Part shown: in pieces, positions 24,279-33,645 of the stretch
Layout: each line of letters begins with the position of its first letter
Position numbering within the stretch: the stretch's first letter is position 1
Assembly (NCBI RefSeq): GCF_052156535.1
Contig: NZ_JBQKUP010000042.1
Span: forward strand, 290,215-354,214
Direction: 5' to 3'
Source of the DNA: Nitrospira_E sp052156535
GTDB taxonomy: Bacteria; Nitrospirota; Nitrospiria; Nitrospirales; UBA8639
Length of the DNA: 64,000 nucleotides
Translations under genes and position numbers: made by a program
Notes under the pieces: model-generated
What the model saw: the letters and a program-made list of their open reading frames with translations, nothing else
What the model was told of the DNA's origin: nothing
The model's database searches: none

Positions 24279-26060
24279 GTGGAGAAATTTCTCCAAAACC
24301 AAGTCATTGAAGCCATCGCGGATATCCTAGACAAGGTCAGGGAATCCGGCGAATTAAGTCTGGACACGATTCCAGCCATTGCCGTGGAACCTCCTAAGCG
24401 ACCGGAATGGGGGGATTTTTCGTCTAGTGTCGCGATGACATTGGCCTCACAAGTTCGACAATCGCCTCTGAAAGTAGCCGAACTGTTGGCGACCGGTCTT
24501 CGGGCCCAGTTTTCAGATGTTTTTGTCAGCGTTACTGTTGCCCCTCCAGGATTTTTGAATTTGACTCTCCATCCCCTCAGGTGGATTCAGGTTTTACGAA
24601 TGATTCAGGAAAATGGTGTGTTGTATGGCACCAGCAACATCGGAAAAGGTAAACGTATTCTCCTGGAATTCGTGAGTGCGAATCCGACTGGGCCTTTGCA
24701 TGTCGGACATGGACGAGGCGCGGCATTGGGACAGGCCATGGCCAGGTTATTGGCATCTATCGGATTTATGGTTTCCCGCGAATATTATGTTAACGATGCC
24801 GGTCGTCAACTCCAGTTGTTGGGCCGGTCCGTCTATGCCCGCTATCGAGAGCATTGGGGAAAACCGTCATCCTTTCCCGAGGATGGGTATCATGGAGACT
24901 ATATAAAAATTGTGGCTGAATCTGTGGCGAAGACCCATGGGCCAACCTTACTGGAAGGCTCATCAGATGATGCCGAAATGCTCTGCGCTCAATTGGCCAG
25001 TCAGATGCTTTTGGATCGAATTAAAGAAGATTTGGCTACATTTGGGGTTGAATTTGACTCCTGGTTTAGCGAGACATCTCTGCATACGGCAGGCCTTATC
25101 CAACAGTCATTGGACGAACTTCGGCAAAAGAAGCTGCTCATAGAAGAGGATGGTGCCTGGTGGTTTCGTTCATCTCAGTTTGGGGATGAAAAGGATCGTG
25201 TGGCTCAAAAACAGGATGGGAGCTATACCTACTTAGCGGCCGATATGGCCTACCATCGACAAAAATTAGATCGTGGCTTTGATACCTTAATAAATATTTG
25301 GGGAGCGGACCATCATGGGTATATTCCACGCATGGAAGCGACGGTTCAAGCGTTTGGCTTTGCCAAGGAGGCCTTGCGAATCGTCCTGGTCCAAATGGTG
25401 AGCCTGCGACGTGGTGGTCAAAAAATTGAGATGTCAAAGCGAGCCGGTGAATTTGTGACCCTGCGCGAGGTGATTGATGAGGTTGGTCCAGATGCCGCCA
25501 AATTCTTTTTCCTGATGAGAAGGGCCGATACGCATTTGGATTTTGATCTGGAATTGGCCAAACAACAGTCTTCCGACAATCCCGTCTATTATGTTCAGTA
25601 TGCGCATGCGCGATTGGCCAGTCTCTTTCGAGTGGCGCAGGAACGGCAAGTGCCCCTTCCGACTGTCCAGGATGTCGATCAGGTCTTGTTGATCCAGGAT
25701 GAAGAGTTAGGGCTGATTAAAACGTTGGCACAGTATCCTTTTGTAATTGAAAACAGTGCGATGGCGTTGGAGCCTCATCGGGTCACGTTTTATCTCCAAG
25801 AGCTTGCGGCCCAATTGCATGCCTACTACAACAAAAATCGGGTCCTTCCCTCATTGGATCCTGAGAGGAACACCGGGGATACGGGAGACAACATTAAATT
25901 AGGGGCAAGTGAGCATACTACAGCGGTGAGTCAGGAGCGCATCTACGAAAGTATTTCGCCGGACTTGACCGCTGCTCGCTTAGCCCTGCTTCGGCAAGTC
26001 CGGACGGTCATTGGTAATGGGCTGGCCATCCTGGGAATTTCCGCGCCGGAGAAAATGTAA
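24279..26060 (+). CDS. argS: Arginyl-tRNA synthetase
   Basis: 593 aa, normal length for ArgRS. Charges tRNA-Arg in the cytoplasm. It has the N-terminal additional domain (about 1-100), a class-I catalytic core with the HIGH-type motif HVGH in NPTGPLHVGHGRG (about 137-148), YVNDAGRQ, and a KMSK-type EMSKRAGEF, then the anticodon-binding DALR domain (about 470-593). The GTG start is supported by an AGGA about nine bases ahead. It may be co-transcribed with tgt, which follows directly. Confidence 0.95.
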   Translation: MEKFLQNQVIEAIADILDKVRESGELSLDTIPAIAVEPPKRPEWGDFSSSVAMTLASQVRQSPLKVAELLATGLRAQFSDVFVSVTVAPPGFLNLTLHPLRWIQVLRMIQENGVLYGTSNIGKGKRILLEFVSANPTGPLHVGHGRGAALGQAMARLLASIGFMVSREYYVNDAGRQLQLLGRSVYARYREHWGKPSSFPEDGYHGDYIKIVAESVAKTHGPTLLEGSSDDAEMLCAQLASQMLLDRIKEDLATFGVEFDSWFSETSLHTAGLIQQSLDELRQKKLLIEEDGAWWFRSSQFGDEKDRVAQKQDGSYTYLAADMAYHRQKLDRGFDTLINIWGADHHGYIPRMEATVQAFGFAKEALRIVLVQMVSLRRGGQKIEMSKRAGEFVTLREVIDEVGPDAAKFFFLMRRADTHLDFDLELAKQQSSDNPVYYVQYAHARLASLFRVAQERQVPLPTVQDVDQVLLIQDEELGLIKTLAQYPFVIENSAMALEPHRVTFYLQELAAQLHAYYNKNRVLPSLDPERNTGDTGDNIKLGASEHTTAVSQERIYESISPDLTAARLALLRQVRTVIGNGLAILGISAPEKM

Positions 26061-26061
26061 C

Positions 26062-27267
26062 ATGCATGAAGGTCAAGCATACGCAGAGATAATGTCTAAA
26101 GATCCATCCACTTCACAATCAGGTCCCAATCGTTTTCATCTTCAGCATACGTTGCCTTCTGGTCGTGCGAGGGTTGGACGACTTTTAACCTCCCATGGTG
26201 AGATCGATACTCCGGCCTTTATGCCTGTTGGCTCACAGGGGACGATCAAAGGACTGGACCCGAATGAAGTCCGCGAATGCGGGTTTCATATGGTTTTGGC
26301 GAATGCCTATCATCTATTTTTGCGTCCTGGGCATGAACTCATTGAATCTCTGGGAGGGCTTCATGCTTTCATGCAATGGCCCGGAGCGATTTTGACCGAT
26401 AGTGGGGGCTACCAGATGGTGAGCCTGGCCGATCTTTGTGAGGTGACCGAGGAGGGGGTTGGCTTTCGTTCTCATATCGACGGTGCGTGGCATTTACTCT
26501 CACCGGAAAAAAGTATGGCCATCCAGGTCGCACTTGGCTCCGATATTATGATGGTTCTTGACCATTGTCCGACTTTTCCTTGTACAGAACAGCAAGCACG
26601 TGAGGCTGTACAGCGAACGACCAGGTGGGCTCAGCGATGTGTTGCGGTACCGAGAAAAGTGCATCAATGGTTGTTTGGGATTGTTCAGGGTGGAGTCTTT
26701 GTCCAATTGAGACAAGAATCGACCCAGGAGTTGGTCAATTTGAATATGGATGGCTATGCCTTGGGTGGATTATCCTTGGGAGAAGAAAAGCCCGCAATGT
26801 TGGCGATGATCGAGACGGTGATTGATCAGCTTCCACCCGGTCGTCCCCGCTACTTAATGGGAGTTGGGCTTCCTGAAGATATCGTGGAAGGGGTGGCTCG
26901 GGGATTGGATTTATTTGATTGCGTTATCCCGACCAGGCATGGGCGTACCGGTTGGCTGTTTACCTCGACAGGGAAGGTGTTGATTAAGCAGGCTCGCTAT
27001 GCCCGTGATCCGAATCCCATTGATGGCGAATGTGGGTGTCCGGTCTGCCAACGGTTTTCCAGAGCCTATTTGCGGCACTTGTTTTTATCGCATGAAATGT
27101 TAGGCGTCCGTCTGAATACGATCCATAATCTTTGGTATTATGGCTCGCTCATGAAGGGGCTACGACAAGCAATCAGCGCGAATCAGTTTGACGATTACCG
27201 GAAAGATTTTTACCGCCGACGCGAGTGTGACACGAGTGAAACGCTCATTCAGGAAGTATCGACCTGA
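26062..27267 (+). CDS. tgt: Queuine/preQ1 tRNA-guanine transglycosylase
   Basis: About 401 aa. Exchanges guanine-34 for preQ1 in GU(N)-anticodon tRNAs. Seen: PAFMPVGSQGTIKGL, the TDSGGYQM active-site loop, FGIVQGG, the LMGVGLPEDIVEGVARGLDLFDCVIPTR block containing the catalytic Asp, and the zinc site CGCPVCQ with a downstream His. The usual RN-G-LFTS segment reads GRTGWLFTS. Alternative starts are ATG 26062 (two bases after the argS stop; GGAG 10 bases upstream) and ATG 26092. Followed by yajC-secDF, the common bacterial order. Confidence 0.93.
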   Translation: MHEGQAYAEIMSKDPSTSQSGPNRFHLQHTLPSGRARVGRLLTSHGEIDTPAFMPVGSQGTIKGLDPNEVRECGFHMVLANAYHLFLRPGHELIESLGGLHAFMQWPGAILTDSGGYQMVSLADLCEVTEEGVGFRSHIDGAWHLLSPEKSMAIQVALGSDIMMVLDHCPTFPCTEQQAREAVQRTTRWAQRCVAVPRKVHQWLFGIVQGGVFVQLRQESTQELVNLNMDGYALGGLSLGEEKPAMLAMIETVIDQLPPGRPRYLMGVGLPEDIVEGVARGLDLFDCVIPTRHGRTGWLFTSTGKVLIKQARYARDPNPIDGECGCPVCQRFSRAYLRHLFLSHEMLGVRLNTIHNLWYYGSLMKGLRQAISANQFDDYRKDFYRRRECDTSETLIQEVST

Positions 27268-27308
27268 TTGAATGGGTTGGCCACAGACACATTTTAATTG
27301 AGGTACTT

Positions 27309-27632
27309 ATGAACCTAGATTCCTATGCTTGGGCCCAAGCTGGGGGAGCCGGTCCCGATTCCTCCGCCGGCTTATTATCGCTCATTCCTTTTCTTCTGAT
27401 TTTTGTGGTGTTTTATTTTTTGCTAATTTTGCCGCAGCAACGTCGGCAAAAAAAACAACGGGAATTGTTGGATAGCCTGAAAAAAGGCGATAAGGTCATC
27501 ACGTCTTCTGGAATTTGGGGAACCGTGACCAATTTGGATAAGGAAACGGCTACCCTGCAAGTCGCGGATAATACAAAAATTCGGTTGCAACGCGATCATA
27601 TCGCGAGCATCCGTACGTCGAATGAATCATGA
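27309..27632 (+). CDS. yajC: Preprotein translocase subunit YajC
   Basis: 107 aa. Small inner-membrane partner of SecDF. One helix (about 25-43, LIPFLLIFVVFYFLLIL) followed by the YajC signature PQQRRQKKQRELLDSLKKGDKVITSSGIWGTV. A GAGGT lies six bases before the ATG. The tgt-yajC-secD-secF order is canonical. Confidence 0.94.
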   Translation: MNLDSYAWAQAGGAGPDSSAGLLSLIPFLLIFVVFYFLLILPQQRRQKKQRELLDSLKKGDKVITSSGIWGTVTNLDKETATLQVADNTKIRLQRDHIASIRTSNES

Positions 27633-27651
27633 TGGATCAAGGGGTAGATGA

Positions 27652-29286
27652 ATGAAAAAGCTTCGTGGGAGGTTGTTTCTCCTTTTTGTGGTCACGGTGG
27701 TGTCCGTCATCCTGGCCCTTCCTTCGTTCCCAGGGCTGTTCCAGTCGTTGCCTGATGGGGTCAAGCGGGTATTGAGTCACCGTGGGCTTTCCTTGGGTCT
27801 CGATCTTCAGGGAGGCATTCACCTGGTTTTGGAAGTCGAAGAGGAACGAGCGGTGCAGATTGCCGTTGATCGAATTCGTAAGGCTGTTGAGGATCTGCTG
27901 AAAGACAAGGCGATCGTGGTGGAGGGGGTTCGTCGTGAGGGGTCGAAGATGATTGTCATCACTCTTCAAGAAGAAGCCGATGGGGAGAAAGTCCGAACGC
28001 TGCTCGATGAGGCTTTCCCGAACTTTGAGTCGCAAAATTCTTCAGGAACGCGTTTGGAATATGAGCTCCGCCCTACCGAGGTGGATCGAATCAAAACCTC
28101 AGCCATCAACCAGGCACTTGAAACCCTCAGAAACCGGATTGATGAATTTGGCGTCGCCGAACCGCTTATCCAGCGGTTGGGGCTCAACCAAATTGCGATT
28201 CAATTGCCTGGAGTCAAGGATCCTCAACGGGCTAAAGATCTCATTCAAGAAACGGCTCTCTTAGAATTTAAATTGTTGGAGGAGTCCAAGGCCGCATTGG
28301 ATTTACCGCCTCAGGTGGAAAAAGGCCAAGAGGATACGGTGAGGAAGGCCTTAGAAGATAAAATTCCAGAAGGGGCAGAAATTCTCTTTGAAACGGCTAT
28401 CTCGGAACCGGATGGTCGGGCGTATAGTATTCCCTACCTTGTGAAAAAAGATGCCGTTCTCACCGGAGATGTGTTGCAGGATGCGCGCGTGACAATTGGT
28501 GATTTCAATGAGCCGATTGTCAGTATTACCTTTGACAGCAAAGGGGCGCGAGAATTTGATGAGCTCACCGCTGCCAACATCGGTAAACGGATGGCGGTAG
28601 TCCTGGATGGGAAGGTGTATTCGGCGCCCGTCATTCGAGATCGCATAAGCGGCGGCCGGGCGATCATTGAAGGCACCTTTAACACTGCAGAAGCGAATGA
28701 TCTGGCTGTGGTGCTCCGGGCTGGTGCCTTACCGGCACCGTTGAAAACCTTGCAGGATTTAACCGTTGGACCTTCCCTGGGACAGGATTCAATTGAGAAG
28801 GGGTTACGAACAACGATTATTGCCGGGACGCTGGTCCTCATTTTTATGATTGTGTATTACCGCCTCTCCGGTTTCATCGCCAATATGGCTGTGTTTCTCA
28901 ATTTAATCTGTTTGCTGGGTGCTTTATCAGGGCTTAATGCCACCTTAACATTACCAGGCATTGCCGGAATTATTTTGACCATTGGAATGGGAGTCGACTC
29001 CAATGTGTTGATATTTGAGCGAATTAGAGAGGAGCTCCGCCAGGGACGTCCCGTTCGTTTAGCCGTAGATAGTGGCTATAATAAGGCTTTTTTGACAATC
29101 GTCGATTCCCATGTGACGACCCTGATCACCGGGTTGGCGCTGTTTTTATTTGGAACGGGACCTATCAAAGGATTTGCGGTAACCTTGTGCTTAGGAATTG
29201 CAATTAACTTGTTTACGGCGCTGGTGGGGACGAGGGTGGTGTTTGATTTTCTGAATCGACGAAAGTTGGACTCGCTTAGTATCTAA
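27652..29286 (+). CDS. secD: Protein translocase subunit SecD
   Basis: 544 aa. Uses the proton gradient to assist SecYEG-dependent export. N-terminal helix, the DLQGGIHLVLEVE signature (about 45), a large periplasmic P1 domain (about 80-370) and five C-terminal helices (about 380-535) with the GIAGIILTIGMGVDSNVLIFERIREEL signature. The start has an AAGGGG Shine-Dalgarno. It is 20 bp downstream of yajC. Confidence 0.95.
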   Translation: MKKLRGRLFLLFVVTVVSVILALPSFPGLFQSLPDGVKRVLSHRGLSLGLDLQGGIHLVLEVEEERAVQIAVDRIRKAVEDLLKDKAIVVEGVRREGSKMIVITLQEEADGEKVRTLLDEAFPNFESQNSSGTRLEYELRPTEVDRIKTSAINQALETLRNRIDEFGVAEPLIQRLGLNQIAIQLPGVKDPQRAKDLIQETALLEFKLLEESKAALDLPPQVEKGQEDTVRKALEDKIPEGAEILFETAISEPDGRAYSIPYLVKKDAVLTGDVLQDARVTIGDFNEPIVSITFDSKGAREFDELTAANIGKRMAVVLDGKVYSAPVIRDRISGGRAIIEGTFNTAEANDLAVVLRAGALPAPLKTLQDLTVGPSLGQDSIEKGLRTTIIAGTLVLIFMIVYYRLSGFIANMAVFLNLICLLGALSGLNATLTLPGIAGIILTIGMGVDSNVLIFERIREELRQGRPVRLAVDSGYNKAFLTIVDSHVTTLITGLALFLFGTGPIKGFAVTLCLGIAINLFTALVGTRVVFDFLNRRKLDSLSI

Positions 29287-29432
29287 GGGGTCGCCTTGTT
29301 TGAGGCGTAATTGGTTGAACCTTGCTGGTTGAGAGGAGGCAAGGCGCGGCATTTTCAAATACGAGGATCGATTGAGAAAGGGCGCTATCACAAGCTCATA
29401 GACAGGGGATATTCTTTGGGGAGGAGAAATTT

Positions 29433-30359
29433 TTGGTCATGATGGAAATTCTTGGGAAAACAGATATTGATTTTATGGGAAAGCGGAACATTGCTTTCGC
29501 GGTATCGGGCATTCTGGCTTCTCTGGGATTGGTGGCCGTTATCGGAATCCTGTTTGGATGGGCAAACCTGGGAATCGATTTTGCCGGGGGGACGGCGGTT
29601 CAGCTTAAATTTGATAAACCACTCCTGATTGCCGACGCCAGGAAAGCCTTGGATGCGCATGGATTGGGTTCCGCTGAACTACAGGAGTTTCCCCAAGACC
29701 ATAAGCTCTTGATTCGTGTAAAAACAGAAACCACGATCGAAGAAGGAATCAGTGAGAATATCATTCAGGCTTTTCAAGCTGAATTTCCTGATCACGGATT
29801 TGTAGTGGATTCCAGTACTTCCATAGGACCCACCATTGGAAAGAAACTGCAAGAAGATGCCTTGATTGCGGTCATCCTTTCTCTTGCAGGCATAATCCTC
29901 TATGTCGCGGTTCGTTTTGAGTTTCGTTTTGGCGTGGCTGCAGCCATTGCCACATTTCATGATGTCCTGGCGGTGTTGGGGATTTATTTTTTGTTGAATA
30001 CCGAAATTACGCTGCTGGTGGTGACGGCGCTATTGACCCTGGCAGGGTATTCTTTGACCGATACAGTGATTGTGTTTGACCGGATTCGTGAAAATCTTCG
30101 TCAGAGGAGACGGGAAACGACGACGAAGATTATTAATAATGGAATCAATCAGGTCTTAAGCAGAACATTAATTACGACACTGACTGTGGTTCTGGTCTTG
30201 GTGCCGCTGACCATTTGGGGAGGGGAAGTCTTGCATGATTTTTCATTGGCCTTACTGTTGGGGGTCATGGTTGGGACCTACTCCTCGATTTTTGTCGCGA
30301 GTCCACTCCTCTTGCTGTGGCCTGGTGCAGAGGGAAAGCTACTGAGCCGAGGTAAATAG
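29433..30359 (+). CDS. secF: Protein translocase subunit SecF
   Basis: 308 aa. Partner of SecD: N-terminal helix, GIDFAGGTAVQLKF signature (about 47-60), a short periplasmic domain, and five helices with the LTLAGYSLTDTVIVFDRIRENLR signature. The frame opens with a TTG at 29433, six bases after GGGGAGGAG; ATGs at 29439 and 29442 are equally possible. The 146-bp gap from secD is longer than usual but contains no separate gene. Confidence 0.94.
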   Translation: MVMMEILGKTDIDFMGKRNIAFAVSGILASLGLVAVIGILFGWANLGIDFAGGTAVQLKFDKPLLIADARKALDAHGLGSAELQEFPQDHKLLIRVKTETTIEEGISENIIQAFQAEFPDHGFVVDSSTSIGPTIGKKLQEDALIAVILSLAGIILYVAVRFEFRFGVAAAIATFHDVLAVLGIYFLLNTEITLLVVTALLTLAGYSLTDTVIVFDRIRENLRQRRRETTTKIINNGINQVLSRTLITTLTVVLVLVPLTIWGGEVLHDFSLALLLGVMVGTYSSIFVASPLLLLWPGAEGKLLSRGK

Positions 30360-30459
30360 TTCCTTGTTACCGTTTCTTGACATCAAGGAAAAAGGAGTAC
30401 CAAAATGTAGAAAATCATAGGAGTTAGACGTTTTTTATGGATTTTGCGATGTTACCAAA

Positions 30460-33400
30460 GTGAAACGCTTTGGGTTTCCCCTCCAACTCAAGGGCAAGAC
30501 GATTCTGGCGATGGTGCTGGTTGGTCTTCTGCCCCTTATTCTTTCTCTTCTCCTCACATATTTTGAAGAAAAACGTGCCCTAAGGGAAGCCGCCGGTATT
30601 ACCATGAAGGGGATTGCGGTGGAAGTGGCTCGTAAAGTTGAGACCCAGATTATTCGTGGAATTAATGAGGCCCAACAGCTGGCCACGATTCCCTTTATTC
30701 GAAGTGCCATCATGAATTCGAACCGGAGTTATGCGGATAAAAATCCAGACGAAATTCAGTCTTTAATTCAGCAGTGGCAGGAAAGTTGGCGGGCCCAATC
30801 CAATAAGGATGAGTTCCCGGTTTTTCTGAACAAATATGCTACCGACTACCTGATTCAATGGCACGCGATTCGAAAATCGGATTATCTCGCAATTGTTGTG
30901 GTTGATACGCAGGGGGCATTGGTGTTGAGCTCTTTTCCACAAGTCAGTTTTTTTCATGGAAACAGTCTCTGGTGGGAGGCCGTGGTTCAACATCATGATG
31001 CCCAGGCGTTTGTGAGCGATTTGTCATTTGATCCAGGGTTTGGGACTCATGTCCTGAATGTTGGTGTCCCGATTTGGGATGATCATCGACAAAACGTAGT
31101 GGGAGCTATCAGTATTCTTCTGAGAAGGGATTCGTTATTTCGGTCGATTTCGGAAGTGGCCGCCGGGAAAACCGGTCATGCCATGTTAACCGCATCCGAT
31201 GGAATGCCGATTCTCTGTCCCGCGTTTTCTTTGGAAGAGCACGTGATGCCGCCTAATGTTGTCAGTGCGTTTCAACGAGGTGAAGTTGGGTGGTTGGTTG
31301 CCGATCCGGATTCCCATGGTATGCCGAATGCCATTGTTGGCTATGCTCCTCTTCATTTGGGGCTGCCACTCGCTCCAGAGAGTTTTGGTGGAAAGTCCTG
31401 GCATATGTTGACCAGTCAAGATTCTGCCGAGACGTATGCACCACTGGATCAATTATTAAGTAAGGTCATCTTCTATGGCATCTCTGTTTTTGTCATCTTG
31501 TGGGGGGCGGGAGTTGTGGTTGCCGGCCGGATCGTGAAGCCCATACAAGCCTTATCGCAGGGAGTTGAGCAATTTGGAGATGGGAATCTTTCGGAAAAGA
31601 TTGCGATCCGTACCGGTGATGAAATCGAACGCTTGGCTGATACATTCAATGCTATGGCGGACAATCTACAGCATTCGTTTTCTGAGTTGAATCAGAAAGT
31701 GGATGAAATCGGGCGATTGGAGCAGAAATATCGTGATCTCATTGAAAATGCTCCGGAAATGATTCATCAATTAGATCCCGAAGGGCGGTTCGTCCATGTA
31801 AATACGACTGAGTTGCAAAAGCTGGGCTATTCGCTTGTCGATATGCTTGAGATGTCGCTCTGGGATATTGTCCCGGCGGAACAACAAGAGGGGGTGCGGG
31901 CCTATGTCCAAGGGCTGGCCTTGGGTGGGGCGCGCTCCATAGAAACTGTTTTTCGTACGCAATCCCGTGAAGTGATGGATGTGGAAATTCATTCAACAAC
32001 GCTGATGGATCCGGGGACCCATTCGGTGGTGTATTCGAGAGGATTTGTGAGGGATATAACTGCCCGAAAGGCTCTGGAGCGTGAAGTTGAGCGATATACC
32101 ACCCAATTGGAAGGGATTGTCGCCGAACGAACCCAACAACTGTCTGACTCAGAAGCGGGCTATAAGGCGTTATTTAATTTGGCTGCCGATTCAATCTTTG
32201 TGGTTGATTCGGAAGGCCGTATCTTGGATGTCAATGCGCGTGAACGGGAAATTCTAGGGTATGTCCCTTCTGATTTAGAAGGCGCGTACTTCGTGAAGCT
32301 TGTTCCTCAGGCATTTCAGCTGATCAGTCAGAATTTGTTGGAACGAGTCAGTGGTGAAGAGTCAAAGGTGCCCACGACAGAGATTGAGGTTTATGACCGG
32401 CAAGGCATCATGAAATCCATGGAGATGGACCTGGTTCGGATTGATATGGGTGGAAGAGCCTCAATCATGGTGCAGTTGCGAGATATTACCGAGCATAAAA
32501 AACTTGAAGCTGAACTGCAACGATACAATGAAGTCCTGGAAGAGAAAGTCTCTGAGCGTACCCGGGAAATTGAGCAGGCCAAGCTGTACATTGAAAGTTT
32601 GTTGGAAAATGCGAATGACGTGATTTATACCTTGGACGTTGATTTACGGTTTACGTATGTCAATGGGAAAGTTGATGCATGGGGATATCGAAAAGAAGAC
32701 TTGATTGGTAAACCGTATCTCTCATTACTCTCCAAGCGGTATCGTGGCCGGTATTTGAAAGAAACATTGGATCTTGGGACAAAGCAAGTCTACGAAGTAG
32801 AGGTAGTCAGTCGAGAGGGAGAGTTGCGGTCGGTTCTGGTGAGTGTGGCCCCGCTTCTCAATGATGAAGGCGTGTACACAGGAGTATTGGGAATTGCCAG
32901 GGATATTACGGAACGGAAGCATTTGGAACGCCAGGTGCAGAATTCTGAACGTTTAGCCTCCATTGGTAAGCTGGCCGCCGGGGTCGCACATGAAATTAAC
33001 AATCCGTTAGGGGGAATTCTCAATTGTTTATATAATATTCGAAAGGGAACGTTGACGCCTGAGCGATCTCAGGAATATTTGCATTTTATGGAGGACGGAT
33101 TGCGACGTGTTCAACGCATCGTTCGACAGCTTCTGGATTTTTCCCAGCAACGTGAACCGGAATTAGCCTTGACAGATCTTCATCAAATTTTAGACCGAGT
33201 TCTGGTATTGACCGAGCATGTATTCCTGGTCAAACATGCCACTTTGAGTAAGGACTATGATGAGACACTGCCGATGGTGATGGTCGATGCGCATATGATT
33301 GAGCAGGTGATTATGAACTTAGTCCTGAATGCGGTTCAGGCACTCAAAGAGGGTGGCAAGGTGACATTGCGTACCCGAAAGCAGGAAGAAGGATATGAAA

Positions 33401-33645
33401 TTGAAGTGGAGGATACTGGGTGCGGCATACCTCAAGAGATTCGACCTCATATTTTTGATCCCTTTTTTACGACGAAAGGGACCGGAGAGGGGACCGGGTT
33501 GGGATTGTCGGTGAGTTTGGGAATTGTGCAGCGGCACGCAGGTGAAATGTTGGTTGACAGTGAAGAGGGAAAAGGCACTCGTTTTACTATTCGCTTGCCC
33601 TTGGTTCGATCTCGTGCGGGCATTCCTGTAAAGGTAGGCACATGA
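30460..33645 (+). CDS. Large membrane PAS-domain sensor histidine kinase
   Basis: 1061 aa. Order: TM1 (about 15-33), extracytoplasmic Cache-like sensor (about 35-325), TM2 (about 330-350), HAMP (about 350-405), three PAS domains (about 425-545, 565-685, 700-815) joined by coiled segments, HisKA with His844 (GVAHEINNPLGG), and HATPase_c (about 940-1050; N-box NLVLNAVQAL, G1 DTGCGIP, G2 GTGLGLS). Autophosphorylates and passes phosphate to the overlapping regulator gene (ATGA overlap at 33642). Start is GTG 30460 without a clear Shine-Dalgarno. A TTGACA at 30377 has no matching -10 box. The stimulus is unknown: the Cache domain suggests a small periplasmic ligand, the PAS domains possibly redox or energy state. 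Confidence 0.88.
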   Translation: MKRFGFPLQLKGKTILAMVLVGLLPLILSLLLTYFEEKRALREAAGITMKGIAVEVARKVETQIIRGINEAQQLATIPFIRSAIMNSNRSYADKNPDEIQSLIQQWQESWRAQSNKDEFPVFLNKYATDYLIQWHAIRKSDYLAIVVVDTQGALVLSSFPQVSFFHGNSLWWEAVVQHHDAQAFVSDLSFDPGFGTHVLNVGVPIWDDHRQNVVGAISILLRRDSLFRSISEVAAGKTGHAMLTASDGMPILCPAFSLEEHVMPPNVVSAFQRGEVGWLVADPDSHGMPNAIVGYAPLHLGLPLAPESFGGKSWHMLTSQDSAETYAPLDQLLSKVIFYGISVFVILWGAGVVVAGRIVKPIQALSQGVEQFGDGNLSEKIAIRTGDEIERLADTFNAMADNLQHSFSELNQKVDEIGRLEQKYRDLIENAPEMIHQLDPEGRFVHVNTTELQKLGYSLVDMLEMSLWDIVPAEQQEGVRAYVQGLALGGARSIETVFRTQSREVMDVEIHSTTLMDPGTHSVVYSRGFVRDITARKALEREVERYTTQLEGIVAERTQQLSDSEAGYKALFNLAADSIFVVDSEGRILDVNAREREILGYVPSDLEGAYFVKLVPQAFQLISQNLLERVSGEESKVPTTEIEVYDRQGIMKSMEMDLVRIDMGGRASIMVQLRDITEHKKLEAELQRYNEVLEEKVSERTREIEQAKLYIESLLENANDVIYTLDVDLRFTYVNGKVDAWGYRKEDLIGKPYLSLLSKRYRGRYLKETLDLGTKQVYEVEVVSREGELRSVLVSVAPLLNDEGVYTGVLGIARDITERKHLERQVQNSERLASIGKLAAGVAHEINNPLGGILNCLYNIRKGTLTPERSQEYLHFMEDGLRRVQRIVRQLLDFSQQREPELALTDLHQILDRVLVLTEHVFLVKHATLSKDYDETLPMVMVDAHMIEQVIMNLVLNAVQALKEGGKVTLRTRKQEEGYEIEVEDTGCGIPQEIRPHIFDPFFTTKGTGEGTGLGLSVSLGIVQRHAGEMLVDSEEGKGTRFTIRLPLVRSRAGIPVKVGT

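Noticed and set aside
30377..30410. TTGACA upstream of the sensor kinase as a promoter
   Set aside because: No acceptable -10 box within 16-19 bases; the match is probably chance.
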